Below are positions 1-11,352 of a stretch of DNA of 47,488 nucleotides, in pieces. Under the pieces are notes generated by a model that searched no databases, was not told the DNA's origin, and saw nothing but the letters and a program-made list of their open reading frames with translations. The position numbers and the translations under genes were made by a program. Source of the DNA: Trichoplax sp. H2 (taxonomy: Eukaryota; Placozoa; Uniplacotomia; Trichoplacea); the NCBI GenBank assembly GCA_003344405.1, contig NOWV01000328.1, forward strand, positions 1 to 47,488. The letters run 5' to 3'. The first letter of the stretch is position 1, and each line of letters begins with the position of its first letter.

Positions 1-262
1 GTCGTATCCATATTGGATTAATGATGGTCCGCAGTAGAATAGTGTCACTAAGAATAATTTAACTATGTGTAAAATAAGTTAAAAGGTTGCTATGCAGATT
101 GTAGCTGCGAATGCTACGAAAAGTATAAAAGCATGCAACTTTAGATTATTCAGTTAGTAGTATTCGGCTAAAGTAGAGCTGTGTGTAGTTAATCTTTGTA
201 TAAGATTCAATAAAGCCCTAATTTTTCTAAAATTTGGAATTTCGTGATTGGTATATATCACA
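1..262 (+). mobile_element. LTR family C, 3' part, cut by window start
   Basis: Downstream part of a solo-type LTR in sense orientation. It matches the reverse complement of the complete C copies at 33260-33811 and 42473-43024. It carries a TATA-like TATAAAA near 125, AATAAA near 210 and the family 3' end GGTATATATCACA at 250-262. The base after its terminal CA is family A sequence in minus orientation, so this C copy sits inside an A copy. Its 5' end lies left of the window, so its target duplication cannot be checked. Confidence 0.75.
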
Positions 263-856
263 ACGATCAATAAGTCAATTCCTTGAACCACGTATCAAAG
301 AATGATATCTGCACTATCACGAACACTTTTGCTCTACTAGCAGACTACACAAAGACTTAAACACCTCGTATTTTACGTTAAACACTAAGCTTGAGAATTC
401 TCTTCATTTCACGATATACTGAATTTATATACTATTCCTCAAAAGTTCATGAGTCATAGTTAATACAATTAAACTCGGAATCATTTACTGAATTAGATAT
501 TAAGTTTAGCTACTGTTCCCTTAATGCAGACAACAGTATTTACGAATATAGACATGTAATGACTCATACAGAATAGTCAGATTACGATATGTCCTATCAC
601 GGAATATTTCCATGATAATTTACAATCTATCATAAGTAAATTACAATCACAATGATTGGAACTGTAAGTAGATGATTTGCATTCCCTATTATAACTATTA
701 ATTTCAGTATGTATATATAAGTGTCACTGTCATAAAAGTCAGTGCTTTATTAAAACACAGTATATCCAAATTAGAAGTTAACTAAATAAGGATAGTCTAA
801 CAGAATTATTTTAACAAAGATGTTTCTACATTAATACAGTATATAACACTGTAACA
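263..856 (-). mobile_element. LTR family A, minus strand, interrupted by C
   Basis: Reverse complement of the complete A copy at 17799-18395. Its 5' terminus (TGTTACAGTG read on the minus strand) ends at 856. At 262/263 its 3' end stops abruptly, about 37 bp short of the family terminus, where C begins; the missing tail presumably lies beyond C, outside the window. The U5 stem-loop is at 279-302 with one mismatch. The A element abuts truncated B sequence at 857, so A was inserted into B. Confidence 0.75.
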
Positions 857-1267
857 AATAGCTATCTAAATTTGATGAATATAATATAGTGATAATATAT
901 TACAACTAGTTATTTATAATAGTAATTACTTTAATTATAAATGTGTTACAGCAAATTTAATGCTGTACTGTAATGTGCACTGAAATGATTCTGTGAATGG
1001 ACATGTTGTAGTCCAACTGTAAAAAATTAGTTAGTAGATGTTCTCACCTAAGTATTTTTATAAGATGACTCGTGAATGTTAGCTACTATAGAAGGGTATA
1101 TAAGCTCCGTCAGATAGCTAAATAAAGCAGTTCTTAATTGTCTAGCTGAGCTTAACGTAGAATTAAAGGCGTCTAAATTCTTGTGAGTAATTATACTGAT
1201 TCCGCAGATTTTTAGAGATTTAGAGATTTATTTTACGTTATCCTTGTCACGAAGCTAGTTTATGACA
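857..1267 (+). mobile_element. LTR family B, 5' end displaced by nested insertion
   Basis: Matches 2507-2947 and 35736-36177 from just after their 5'-terminal hairpin to the 3' end. It ends GAAGCTAGTTTATGACA at 1267. A GTATATAA box lies near 1097 and AATAAA near 1120. The first ~25 bases of the family are missing here because family A is inserted at that point; they should lie left of the window. The 3' flank is ctaca, whose partner cannot be tested. Confidence 0.75.
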
Positions 1268-2506
1268 CTACATTTCACTTTTTTTCGATGTTGAGTTCAG
1301 TTTGACAGTAAAAAATTACTGTCGTAATGTAGTTTATAGGGAAGCTTTGCATTGAAATAGTGATTATAATACTATACTTAGGATAAAGCGTCTCAATTTT
1401 TTTCTTTAATATTCTAAAATTAATGCTATAAAAACTATTTTTCGAATGGAGCAAACTGAATATTTAAATAGTCATTTCATAGCAGCTTAATAAACAAACA
1501 CTTGTATAACCATTATTGATACCCCATAAGCCTATCAGTATTTAGAGCAGAGATTTGACGCTTTAAATGAAAAATGATCATATCTTTGATGCTGTATTCT
1601 AAAGCTTGATATAAGATCTAAATAATCTTTATCTGTTGATTAATACTGTACTAAAATGCAAAGGTTTACTATTTAAATAATCAAATCATAAAAGAAAATT
1701 TAAAAAATAACTTTTGTTTAGTTGACATTACTTATTACAACTCAACTGTCTTCTAATATTATTATTGCGAAGTATAAGGAGCAAGGAAGTCACCAGAACT
1801 TCAAACGTAAGAGTCTTCAGAATTTTATTCTTAATACTTAGAAATTTTTTTCTTTCTTGCTAGAGTATTTCGATTTTAAAATGTTTGGAATTTAAAATAA
1901 ATTCAAATAGAAATAGAACTAGTAAATTTGCTTGTTCGTGATACTTTGCGTAATTAGCCGGCTGAATAGAATAATTCTGGCTGTATTAGAATAATTTAAT
2001 ATCCTACAATACAGTATAAATTGAAAAAGTTGATAAATTCAGAAGCTAATAGTAGTAGAAACTTCCTGGTGTCCTAAAAAAATTAAAAATTTACTGGTTC
2101 CTTATTTCAAGATTTTAATCTAGTCTGCACAGATTGTAAAGTTTTCTAATGCTTTTTATTCTAAATAAGCACGTGAAGAGCATTTTAATGTAGCTCTTAT
2201 TAAAATTCTATGACATAAGGCCGTAAAATATATGAATTTATTATTTTAAGTAAGCTCTAATGTCCACTGATAATTTAGGGTCAACTAGAAAAATTCCATT
2301 TTTTCTACTGTAGAGTAAGTGGTCTTTAAAAGCATCTGAACAGCTCAAGTTGTAATCTTGGTCTTTTTATTCCTCTGACAAAAACGTTTTAATGTTAAAC
2401 GAAATTGCTAGTACCAAATAATTATCAATGCTTTAAACAAAATGGATATTTCTTAAAGACTAATTTAAATTACAAATAGATTCTAATATTTATTCGTATT
2501 TAGGAG
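1268..2506. other. Non-coding stretch, nothing recognised
   Basis: AT-rich with no long frame on either strand. A small perfect hairpin (8-bp stem GACAGTAA/TTACTGTC, 4-base loop) sits at 1304-1323. No other structure seen. Confidence 0.5.
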
Positions 2507-2947
2507 TGTCAAGGTACGAACTACCGAGAAGAAATAGCTATCTAAATTTGGTTAATATAATATAGTGATAATATATTACATCTAGTTCCTTACAATAGGC
2601 ATTACTCTAATTATAAATGTGTTACAGTAAATTTAATGCTGTGCTCTAATGTGCACTGAAATGATTCTGTGAATGGACATATTGTAGTCCGACTGTGAAG
2701 AACTAGTTAGTAGATGTTCTCACCTAAGTATTTTATAAGATGACTTGTGAATGTTAGCTGCTGTAGAAGAGTATATAAACCCGTCAGATAGTTGAATAAA
2801 GCAGTTCTCAATTGTCTAGTTGAGCTTAACGTATAATCAAAGGCGTCTAAATTCTTGTGAGGTAGTTAAGGGATACTGAATTCCGGAAGACTATAGTAAA
2901 TTAGAGATTTATTTTACGTTATCCTTGTCACGAAGCTGGTTGCGACA
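2507..2947 (+). mobile_element. Solo LTR family B
   Basis: 441-bp element beginning TGTCAAGGTACGAAC and ending GAAGCTGGTTGCGACA. Flanks are AGGAG (2502-2506) and GGGAG (2948-2952), a 5-bp target duplication with one mismatch. It contains a TATATAAAC box near 2774 and AATAAA about 20 bases later, then a GGCGT motif shared with families A and D. No gag or pol sequence is attached, so it is a solo LTR. The terminal hairpin is imperfect compared with the copy at 35736. Confidence 0.8.
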
Positions 2948-4162
2948 GGGAGTTATTATGTAATATCTAAAAAATATTTATTCAATTTCTTGCTGTTCGT
3001 GATTAAAATTTAAAATCACCTTTGAGCAATTTATTAAATCAAATTCTATGATAATTAAATTAGCTACAATTAATGGCAAACGATCATGGTTTTGCAAAGT
3101 AGCTATCGCTAATACCCTTCATCCTCAATACATGCTCATATTACATCCCGATAAATTAAAATCTTGGGAAATTGACTTCTTACTATTACAGCATTTAAAA
3201 TTAACATTGATAATTTTCTCATTGGATTGGAAGAAATTCATTAATAGTAATAATCTGCTAAATTTACTTAAGCTATTTTTCAGAACAATAAAATGATCGA
3301 AGCCTAGTTTTTTACTGTCTAATATTAATAAATTATGGCCGTTAATTTATTCGAAAATATGAAAATTATAGAATAGTAGTTGCCTAATACATTTGCAATT
3401 TATGGCCATTGAGAACTTAAATAGCGTGAAACAAAACATTTACTACTTGAATTGCTATTCGATCTACAACAGTTAATTAACTGAGAATGACAAATGAATT
3501 TTAAGGCGATAGTATCCAGTTGAAATAAATAAGCGGAACATTGGATTTGGTTTGTTGGTCATTATTATTAAATTTATGGTAAACTTATTATAATTTTTAA
3601 CCGAATATAAGAGTAACTAAATTATATCGAATCGATATATGCTAAAATTTAATCAAATTTAATTTTAATTATATCTTTATTGAAGCATAGCAAATACGTA
3701 CTCAGCATTTTATTGTAAGTGTCAATAAAACGGCTTCATCCGCTTTACACAACTAGATTATTTACTGATACGATTCTTTCAGAGCAGTTTATTTAATGGT
3801 GTCTTTGTTTCTAATGAGAACATATACCGATATTCATAAACCTTTTACTACTTCTAAACTTACATTTTTAAGACTTTAATGTATTAACTTAAACTCGTTA
3901 ATAGAAGTTTCATTTTAATTGCGATGAAACACTCCCGACGAAAATTTGTGAAAGTGAACCGTTATTGATAAACCCGATCTTGATTTTTACCAATTTAGCA
4001 GCATTCATATCTTTCGGTGATATTAATTTTATAAATTAAGGTATAAGAAACACTCACATTAACATAATTTTAAATTTATTAAAACAATACGGCAAAATAA
4101 CTAAATCGCAACTTGGTCAGTAGAATTACAAATTCACTAAGAATCTTTTCATTATTTTAAAT
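2948..4162. other. Intergenic; one 82-codon frame of unknown value
   Basis: An ATG-initiated frame on the plus strand (3048-3296, 82 codons) has no motif I recognise, is Leu/Ile/Lys/Asn-rich as expected of random AT-rich DNA, and is not repeated elsewhere. I do not call it a gene. The rest is stop-rich with no recognised repeat. Confidence 0.4.
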
Positions 4163-4800
4163 CAATATATTAATCCTAGCGATTTTATACTGTTGGAACG
4201 TCTTACTCTTATCATATATGCTAATTTACTAGTCATCAGCATCATAAGCATATTGTTAAATTTTGCCTCCACAATTACAATATTTCGCAATAAAAAGTTT
4301 CGTTTTCCATCGCACTTTCTACTTTGTAACAAATCAGCAGTAGATTTAATCGCTATAATTGTAGGCACTTGTAGCAACTTATGGCTATAAAGGAAACCTA
4401 CGACTAGAATCATAACCTCAGCAGTGATTTGTGAATTATGGTTCCACGCTTAAAATCTGGGTATCTCCATTTCTGCTTCATCATTTGTTATTATTGGGAT
4501 AAAATGATTCCTAAAAATCAATGTAAACTGTGATAGAAAGTCACTATTCGAATCAGCGAATGTTATATTCTTATGAGTTTAATAACCTCATAGCTAGCAG
4601 GTTTGGGATTTAGTGTTCCTGTAAATGAAAATGTTGTCGTTAATTTGCGATTTTTCTTTACATGTACAAGAAAACAATATAGCATCTATATATTACGCTA
4701 TTATTGCTATATCATGATATCTTCTGGCTTCAATTATTGTATTATTTCTATACTTCAAAATTATTAAGAGAATTGAATCTTTAATTTTTACGATTAGCGC
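4163..4800 (+). pseudogene. Class A GPCR pseudogene (TM1-TM5 readable)
   Basis: A decayed rhodopsin-type receptor. From 4163 one frame gives TM1 (...SILLNFASTITIF), the ICL1 motif RNKKFRFPSHF and TM2 with NKSAVDLI (Asp2.50), then a stop at 4388. The same frame resumes at 4421 with a Cys, then a TM3-like GISISASSFVIIGI followed by K-stop-F where DRY/DRF is expected. TM4 appears after a frameshift at 4579 as S-stop-LAGLGFSVPV, consistent with a TGG to TAG change at the conserved Trp. An ECL2-like stretch with a Cys follows. TM5 (LASIIVLFLYFKIIKRI) is close to the TM5 end of the receptor at 11353. TM6 and TM7 are not recognisable. Several stops and at least one shift make it non-functional. Confidence 0.75.
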
Positions 4801-4973
4801 AAGTAACAAAGTGGATTATTGTCATTGATACATAGAGACATTAGCTGACTAAAATTCTAGATAGTCTGGATTTTATATTATTGACACAGAATTATTGTAA
4901 TATGAATATAAAGCTAATTGTAATATTTTAACAATTGGAAAGGTTTGCACTGATAAAAGTACTACCAGTCAAC
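4673..4973. repeat. 301-bp segment repeated at 5210-5510 (left copy)
   Basis: Base-for-base the same as 5210-5510 except for three substitutions (at 4882, 4897 and 4971). The two copies flank an L-type LTR fragment and a run of Ns. The near-identity, the position either side of a gap and the LTR insertion in only the left copy suggest two haplotypes placed in tandem by the assembler rather than a true duplication. Confidence 0.8.
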
Positions 4974-5189
4974 TGTAGTAAAAGGACTAAAAGTAGAGTC
5001 CTTTGTAGTTTTTAGTATGTAATTAGTATTATTAGATAGAGAATATCGATTATTTTACTATACAAAATACCTACAAAGTGATAGTGTCTTTAAGTTTTAC
5101 CCTGCCAAATCATCATGTCGCCATCTTTTCTTCTTCATTATTTTACAAGGTATTATATAGATTACTATAGAAGTAGCCCTATAGAGCAA
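4974..5189 (+). mobile_element. 5' 216 bp of LTR family L, cut by assembly gap
   Basis: Identical over all 216 bases to the start of the complete L element at 19519-19734, beginning TGTAGTAAAAGG. It breaks off at the N run. The insertion interrupts the pseudogene flank exactly where the right-hand copy (5510/5511) continues uninterrupted, so that copy represents the empty site. The bases before it are CAAC; the matching position in the empty copy reads CGAC. Perfect identity to the other copy suggests a young family. Confidence 0.8.
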
Positions 5190-5209
5190 NNNNNNNNNNN
5201 NNNNNNNNN
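5190..5209. other. Assembly gap (20 N)
   Basis: Twenty undetermined bases. The round number suggests a placeholder rather than a measured gap. Sequence on the left ends inside an LTR, and sequence on the right restarts 301 bp upstream of that insertion point. Confidence 0.99.
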
Positions 5210-5510
5210 AACAATATAGCATCTATATATTACGCTATTATTGCTATATCATGATATCTTCTGGCTTCAATTATTGTATTATTTCTATACTTCAAAATTA
5301 TTAAGAGAATTGAATCTTTAATTTTTACGATTAGCGCAAGTAACAAAGTGGATTATTGTCATTGATACATAGAGACATTAGCTGACTAAAATTCTAGATA
5401 GTCTGGATTTTATATTATAGACACAGAATTATTTTAATATGAATATAAAGCTAATTGTAATATTTTAACAATTGGAAAGGTTTGCACTGATAAAAGTACT
5501 ACCAGTCGAC
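5210..5510. repeat. 301-bp segment repeated from 4673-4973 (right copy)
   Basis: Second copy of the pseudogene TM5 region, 298 of 301 bases identical. It continues straight into unique sequence at 5511 without the LTR seen in the left copy, so it behaves like the unoccupied allele of that insertion. Confidence 0.8.
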
Positions 5511-6842
5511 TAATGCTAATTTTCATATGAAATAAATTATCATTCAGTATAGCATAATTTTAACCATCTTGATTCTTTTGTATAAATCCAATTTCAATTA
5601 TCATAAGAGAATATTTCATTTTAAATGCAGTAACCAACTCTGCATGGTAGTTTACAAGCGAACAAATTCGTCAGCTTTCCATTAATTCAACAGCATTTAA
5701 CCTTACTACTCAATTTCATATAATTCAGTTTGTCAAAATAGCAAGTTTTCTATTCCTGTTAATGGCATAAATTTTCTGTAACATTTATGTCACCAAAGAA
5801 ATTTGTTTTACTACATTATAACTAATAATGTGTTCGATAAAAACTTTCCTTGATCATGTCATGTTTACATCGTGATATACTTTTTTGCTCTTATTAATTC
5901 AATCGATAAATATTCTTACTGAACGAAAAATAAAATGTACCCTTAAGATAGGCAAAAATTTATCTTTACTAGCCCCGTTCTAAGATATACATAATGATAC
6001 CGATACTTAAGCCTACGGATTGTTAAGCACGTCCAGCTTGATAAATATTAATTACCTAGTAAATACTAGTGATATACCATGTTATGCAGAAATATATTTT
6101 TGCATCTTTGAATTTCTCGACTTTTATTTGTGCCATTATTGACTTTATATAAATCATAACATAATTAATTTAACCATAATCATCACAGCAATGTAATACT
6201 TTTAAGTCGTAATAGTTCGCATATATTAGGTAAAACAAATCTATTGCGATGAGATATGCTTAGTTAAAATTCTTCTTTGATATTTGTCGTTTGATTTTTC
6301 ATTGCTTGAACTATGAAGAAAATAAAGTATTACGAGTAAATATAAAGATAAGAGATATAGATCTGGCAGCTACGATACTTGATATTTTGCCAGACTTGAA
6401 CTACCGCATGAACTTTTGCAGCTACCAGAAATATGCAATATGCGCGGATAAAATGAGTAAAATGATTTGATGCGTTATTTAACTTTAAATTATCAATCAA
6501 ATACTGAATTTGATAAATAAATAATATTGGTCTATTTTAACATCAATTTGGAAATATTATACAAATACGGAAAGTTCTATGGATAATGGGAGCTTGACCT
6601 ACAAAAAGCTTAAAGTAACTATAAAAGTAACTTTAAGGGTCAAAAAATCAAATCTATGGACTTAGTGATAACAACTAATTGATTCTGTAGCTTTAATAAT
6701 TGCATCGCATTATCGTAGAATCATCTTAAATGATAATATAGATTTCTTATCTGCATTTTAAGAGTTTAATATGCAAGTATAGAACAGTAAATTATTTAGA
6801 GGAATTCTAGTATTTACGAAAATTGAAAACATCGTACACACT
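5511..6842. other. Non-coding stretch
   Basis: No frame of note on either strand. I looked for TM6/TM7 remains of the pseudogene downstream of TM5 and found none. No repeat family member recognised. Confidence 0.45.
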
Positions 6843-7179
6843 TGTCACGGTGCTTACGCACCGTACCAAAATAGTACATGCTTTGTGGCTACAATGATAT
6901 TGTAAGCCGAAGAGATTACGTAACCAGATATAGGTTGTGGAAGGTACGATTTAAATTGTGATGTGTTAAAGGTCATTTATATCTATAGTTGGATTAGTAG
7001 TATTCTAAGAGATGTGTAAAAGCTTGTTGATAAAATCTGTTTAAACGACTGGACAAATTAATAAAAGTTAGTTCTTAGTTCCTAAGGTTAGAAGTGTAAC
7101 GGAAATCGAAGGCGTACGAATTCTTGCGAGATCGTAGATTCGATCACAACGTTATTTTGTCACACGAAAGTTTTTTACA
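6843..7179 (+). mobile_element. Solo LTR family D (B-like, 337 bp)
   Basis: Begins TGTCACGG followed by a perfect hairpin, ACGGTGC-TTAC-GCACCGT (6847-6864), and ends TTTTTTACA at 7179. Flanks ACACT (6838-6842) and ATACT (7180-7184) form a 5-bp target duplication with one transition. Inside are a TGTAAAA box, AATAAA and a GGCGTACGAATTCTTGCG motif that aligns with GGCGTCTAAATTCTTGTG of family B. The 3' end can also be aligned with B (TTGTCAC..GAA..). Shorter and more diverged than B; older or a separate subfamily. Confidence 0.7.
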
Positions 7180-10100
7180 ATACTACATAAATAAAGCAGA
7201 ATTGTATTTTAATACGCGAGTAGATTTAATTGCGCTGTTACTAATTAAGCTTTACATATTTAATATCATTCAATCCCAGTTCCTAAAATGATTGCACTTG
7301 GCACAAATACTCAGTAATGAAATCGTATTCCATTTCATAGAGCATTAGCTTATCATAGAATCGATTAAATATTGTTATGTCATTACCAATACTGAAGTCA
7401 ATTAAGTAAGGGTGTTTACCAAATGAGAGAAATATCGAGACTTGGCAAAGCAATAATTGAACAAGCAGAAGTTAGACGCTCTAGATTTCAAATAAACTAA
7501 CTCTAGACATTACAGAAGGAAGGTCAGGGTTCAGCCAGTACAGCTGTAGTAGATACATATTACAGAATGGGCGATTATTGCGTATTTTACTTAAAAATAA
7601 TAATTTTTACAAGTTGTCATACCGATATATAGGATTTCTCTAACAGACATCGATAATTGAATCATACATAATCACAGAAAATAAGAGAAAACACCCGTTA
7701 GAAGTTATTTTAGACAATTATAAACGGCATAGTGATCAATTTTAATTTATATGGTGCAGGATTTGTATTTAAAATCTCAATATGTTACGTGCTTTTATTA
7801 GTTGATAAATCTTAACTATGATATATAATCATGTAAATGTAAAAATGTTACAAATCTTCTTCTTTGTAACAAGAAACCGGGTCTTAAACACTAGCTTCAC
7901 TAGTACTTGTATTTCCAACTAACTTAGGGACCTATCGTAGTTGAACTAACTCTCAGCTACACAAAAAACTACTATTGAGTAATAGGTTTAAATACTTTAC
8001 TTTATTTTCGTTAACCTTAGTCGTAATATGTACTAAAGAAAAACGTAAGAATATTCTTAGCTATAATAGTCAAAAGATCCTGCAAATGGCTAACTGGAAC
8101 TGAGAAGCTAAGCTAGTGCTCCGCTTTTTATAGTCTCGCCGATGGTACACTTGTGAATATTCTTGAAGTAGCGGCTTACACTGTACAGTATACATATCCT
8201 AGTATAGCAACTAGAGCCTCAAGGCTCTGCAAAGTAATTGATCTTACACTTAATATCGTTAGTAGGTTTCAGAAAATTAATATCTAAGTTCTTATTAATT
8301 TTATCTCATAAGATTATTTGTTTAAACTTTCTTTAATTAAATTATGGTAGATGACGATAGAAATGTAAAATAGGCGTATATCTCGTGAATACTGGTTAAT
8401 AATCTTTATGATAAATCACCATACAAACAAACGCTACATTTAGGGTATTTTCGGTGTTAAGTTATGTTAGCTAGCTTTTGAAAATGCTTCTAGCTATGGC
8501 AGCTTAAATAATCGATATATAAAATTTAGAATCTATTTCTAATTGCAGTTGCTATATCAATGAGCTATGCAGAGATATATTCGCATATTAGTCTGCGAAA
8601 TTCACCTTACCAGCTGTGTATTGTCATAAAAAATTATTATTGCCGTGTAACTTTTTTACGACGGTAAAGAGCCTAGAAGTAATGAAAGTCTCGATTACAG
8701 GAAAAAGGTTAATTGGTCCTGAGACAAAACTCCTTAATTATTTCATGAACTATTATATTGAACATTATTAAACCCTTTGTATCTGGTCTTCTTAATATGT
8801 CGAATACTCAATTTTTACTATTTAGACATAACTGTAGCAATGATATCATAATATCCATGTAGATCTTTTAAAATAAAACAATATATAGCAATCAGAACTG
8901 CAATATATTTCTTAAAAGAGCCTAAAAAACATTTCTTGATTGCAGATATATAATATAGCAAGTAATATTAAGCTATTAGTTTATTCAAAGCATAGCTATC
9001 AAATACGAGTCGCGAGAACTGTCATTGAGGTGACTAAATCAACAGAACTTAAGGTTCAAGAAGGTTTTTGCTAATATAACTAGAGGAAGCAAAAACACCT
9101 GTAAAGAATAGTTCTATTTCTTTATCTTAAGCGTCCAAGTAACTCATATTCATACAACTATCAAGACAATTTGCTTGAGTATTTTCCAGTAATATCGAAT
9201 TTCTTAGTTTTCATTTTAATAAATACTAAGAGAAATTGTTTTGATTCCGTAAGGTTGCATTTAATATCTATTTCCCTTCAATCTTTCTAATCGACTATTT
9301 AGCAATTATGTTTGATTATCAGCTATACAATCTGTAAGAATTAAGCGAAAAATACCTTGTTAAGTACTAACAATTTTAAATTAATATCGTCAGCTGTGAA
9401 ATCGTAAGTAATAAAATACTTTCTAGTATTCATGGACAAAACTCTTTATAATATTTATGCACTAATAATTCATAAACTATTACAATTTTAAGAACTAAAA
9501 AGTTAATGATAGCATTAGCTGCAATAGATATTGTAACCTCCAATCTCTGGTTTAGCTTTAAAACTGAATTAAATGAAGTTTATATATTAATTAGTAAAAT
9601 CATCTAAGCTAAGAACGTAAAGCAGTAATAGACTTAGAAAAATTGCCTTAATATTAATTGTTTGAAGAAAATAAGCAGACAGAATATTATAGTTAATGCC
9701 TTATCTCATGCATTATTTAAAGTCGGCGGTTACTTATTAGGTTACAATGGTTATTTTGCTTCGAAGCGAATAGGTCGATTAAATCCTAGTTTAGGCTTGT
9801 TATCTTAGACAATAATATTTCGTATATGAACTAAAATTAGGTACGAGTAGTAGATTATAATGGTTTACTTGTAAAACAGTTATGTTAAGAATATTTTTTA
9901 AGCCTTTAGCGTACTGACTATGACGAAGCTAAGATAGCTTGCGTTGTACTCTAACTATCAGATATTCTCAGGCTAATTACTTTAAGCGTTCATAAACCAA
10001 GTTAGTTACCTTAGACTAAATACTACTTTAGTCACTATCGTAGAATACCGAAAGCAATCAAACACTACAAATATTGTGGAATCCGTCGATCATGATTAAT

Positions 10101-10200
10101 TGTTTGATAATACAAGACTTACAACCTAAGAATATGGCTTACTAAAAGTAATTATATTTCGCTATATTGTCATACACTAATTTGTGATCTATCATTAACA
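7180..10200. other. Long non-coding stretch
   Basis: Stop-rich in all frames. A slightly more GC-rich patch at 7421-7600 contains a 25-codon ATG frame (7422-7499) that I cannot assign. A perfect 7-bp-stem hairpin (AGAGCCT/AGGCTCT, 2-base loop) lies at 8213-8228. No recognised gene or LTR. Confidence 0.4.
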
Positions 10201-10245
10201 GATAGCCTAGCGGAAGATAGGCGGTTCGAGTTGCTATAGGTTTTT
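10201..10245 (+). ncRNA. Short tRNA-like relic with box A and box B
   Basis: TAGCCTAGCGG (10203-10213) matches the tRNA box A pattern and GGTTCGAGTTG (10223-10233) resembles box B. ATAGC (10202-10206) can pair with GCTAT (10233-10237), and a T5 run (10241-10245) follows as a possible Pol III stop. The boxes are only 9 bases apart, whereas a real tRNA needs about 30 or more, so there is no room for an anticodon arm. At best it is a deleted tRNA or a tRNA-derived SINE head; chance resemblance is possible. The stretch AGGCGGTTC (10219-10227) also recurs inverted at 10291-10299. Confidence 0.25.
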
Positions 10246-11352
10246 GATCAATACGAACTGAAATTAACGCTTTCTAACAATGAGGGTACAGAACCGCCTC
10301 CCCTATTAGTTAATTAAGATCGAGCAATATAAGCGATAATTTACTGCGATACTACTAATTGAATCAGTTAATGTATCTTTAAATTGAATGAATAAGACGA
10401 AAATCATTAAAAATCTAATGTAATTAATATCATCTGGCGATGAATCAAAATTTTAAAGTTAAAAAGTAAAAAGTTGGATGGTAAATTATTTTGCGCAATT
10501 GCAAAGAAAATGTGATTTCCGGTAGCAGAAATTCAATTTTATTGCAATTCTAAAGCATTATGCTTTGTTTTTATAAATAAAAACTGAAAGTCATTTGTTA
10601 CGAACTAAATTTAGGTAAAGGATGTATAACTTTTAAGTACAGTACATGATGATGGAGTAATAGCTATACTTAAGTGACCGTTGTGTTGTTTCTGCTTTAC
10701 TCGCCTAGACTTGACATATAAATTTTTAATCAATTCTGATAATTCATAAGTTGAATTATTACTGTTTTGTGTACTAATTAATTTTACTAAGTTCATATCT
10801 AATTAAATTCATTTCAGTAAATAATCATCATGAAACGAAAAATATTTTCTTATCACATAGCTCAGATACGCTTAGGATTATGGTGTACGTCGGCAAATTT
10901 AACGAATAAAGTAAAGTTAGTAAAACTTTATCCTTTTCAGTAATCTTAAACTTTTATTTTTTGAGATTGCATGAAAGTATGATGTGAAGACGATATCGAT
11001 TAACTAACATCACTGCAATAGCTAACAAACCAATTCATTAATCTAAGTTTCAATCGAATTAAGATACTGATAATAGAGATAAAATTATAAGAAAATGTTA
11101 ACAGGCGATTTATAAACTAATAACCCTAAATAATTGCTTTATTAAGTAAATTATCTCCATTACTACAATACAAGAGGCATTTAGTTAAAATATATTGCAA
11201 TGGTACCACCGCTTCGACAAAACAGGAAGTCATCAGAAATACAGCATTAGTAATGATTTTTAACGGTATTAGCAGCACTGAATCTACTGCACTAGTATTA
11301 ATGTAACCATTTATCGCCATGATAGATTGTAATTTAAACGAAATTTTCAAGA
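10246..11352. other. Upstream region of receptor 1
   Basis: Two minus-strand frames occur (10611-10796, 61 codons; 11126-11365, 79 codons, overlapping the receptor start by 13 bases). Both begin with ATG, but neither shows a motif I trust. No LTR recognised. The receptor promoter presumably lies here, but I cannot point to a convincing TATA or initiator. Confidence 0.4.

Noticed and set aside
3048-3296. 82-codon ATG frame
   Set aside because: No recognisable family, composition of random AT-rich DNA, no neighbouring exon signals.
4162-4413. 83-codon minus-strand frame
   Set aside because: Antisense to the receptor pseudogene, whose plus-strand motifs are specific.
4673-5510. True tandem duplication of the pseudogene TM5 region
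   Set aside because: The copies are separated by an N gap, 99% identical, and differ by an LTR insertion at the exact join, which fits allelic contigs better than duplication.
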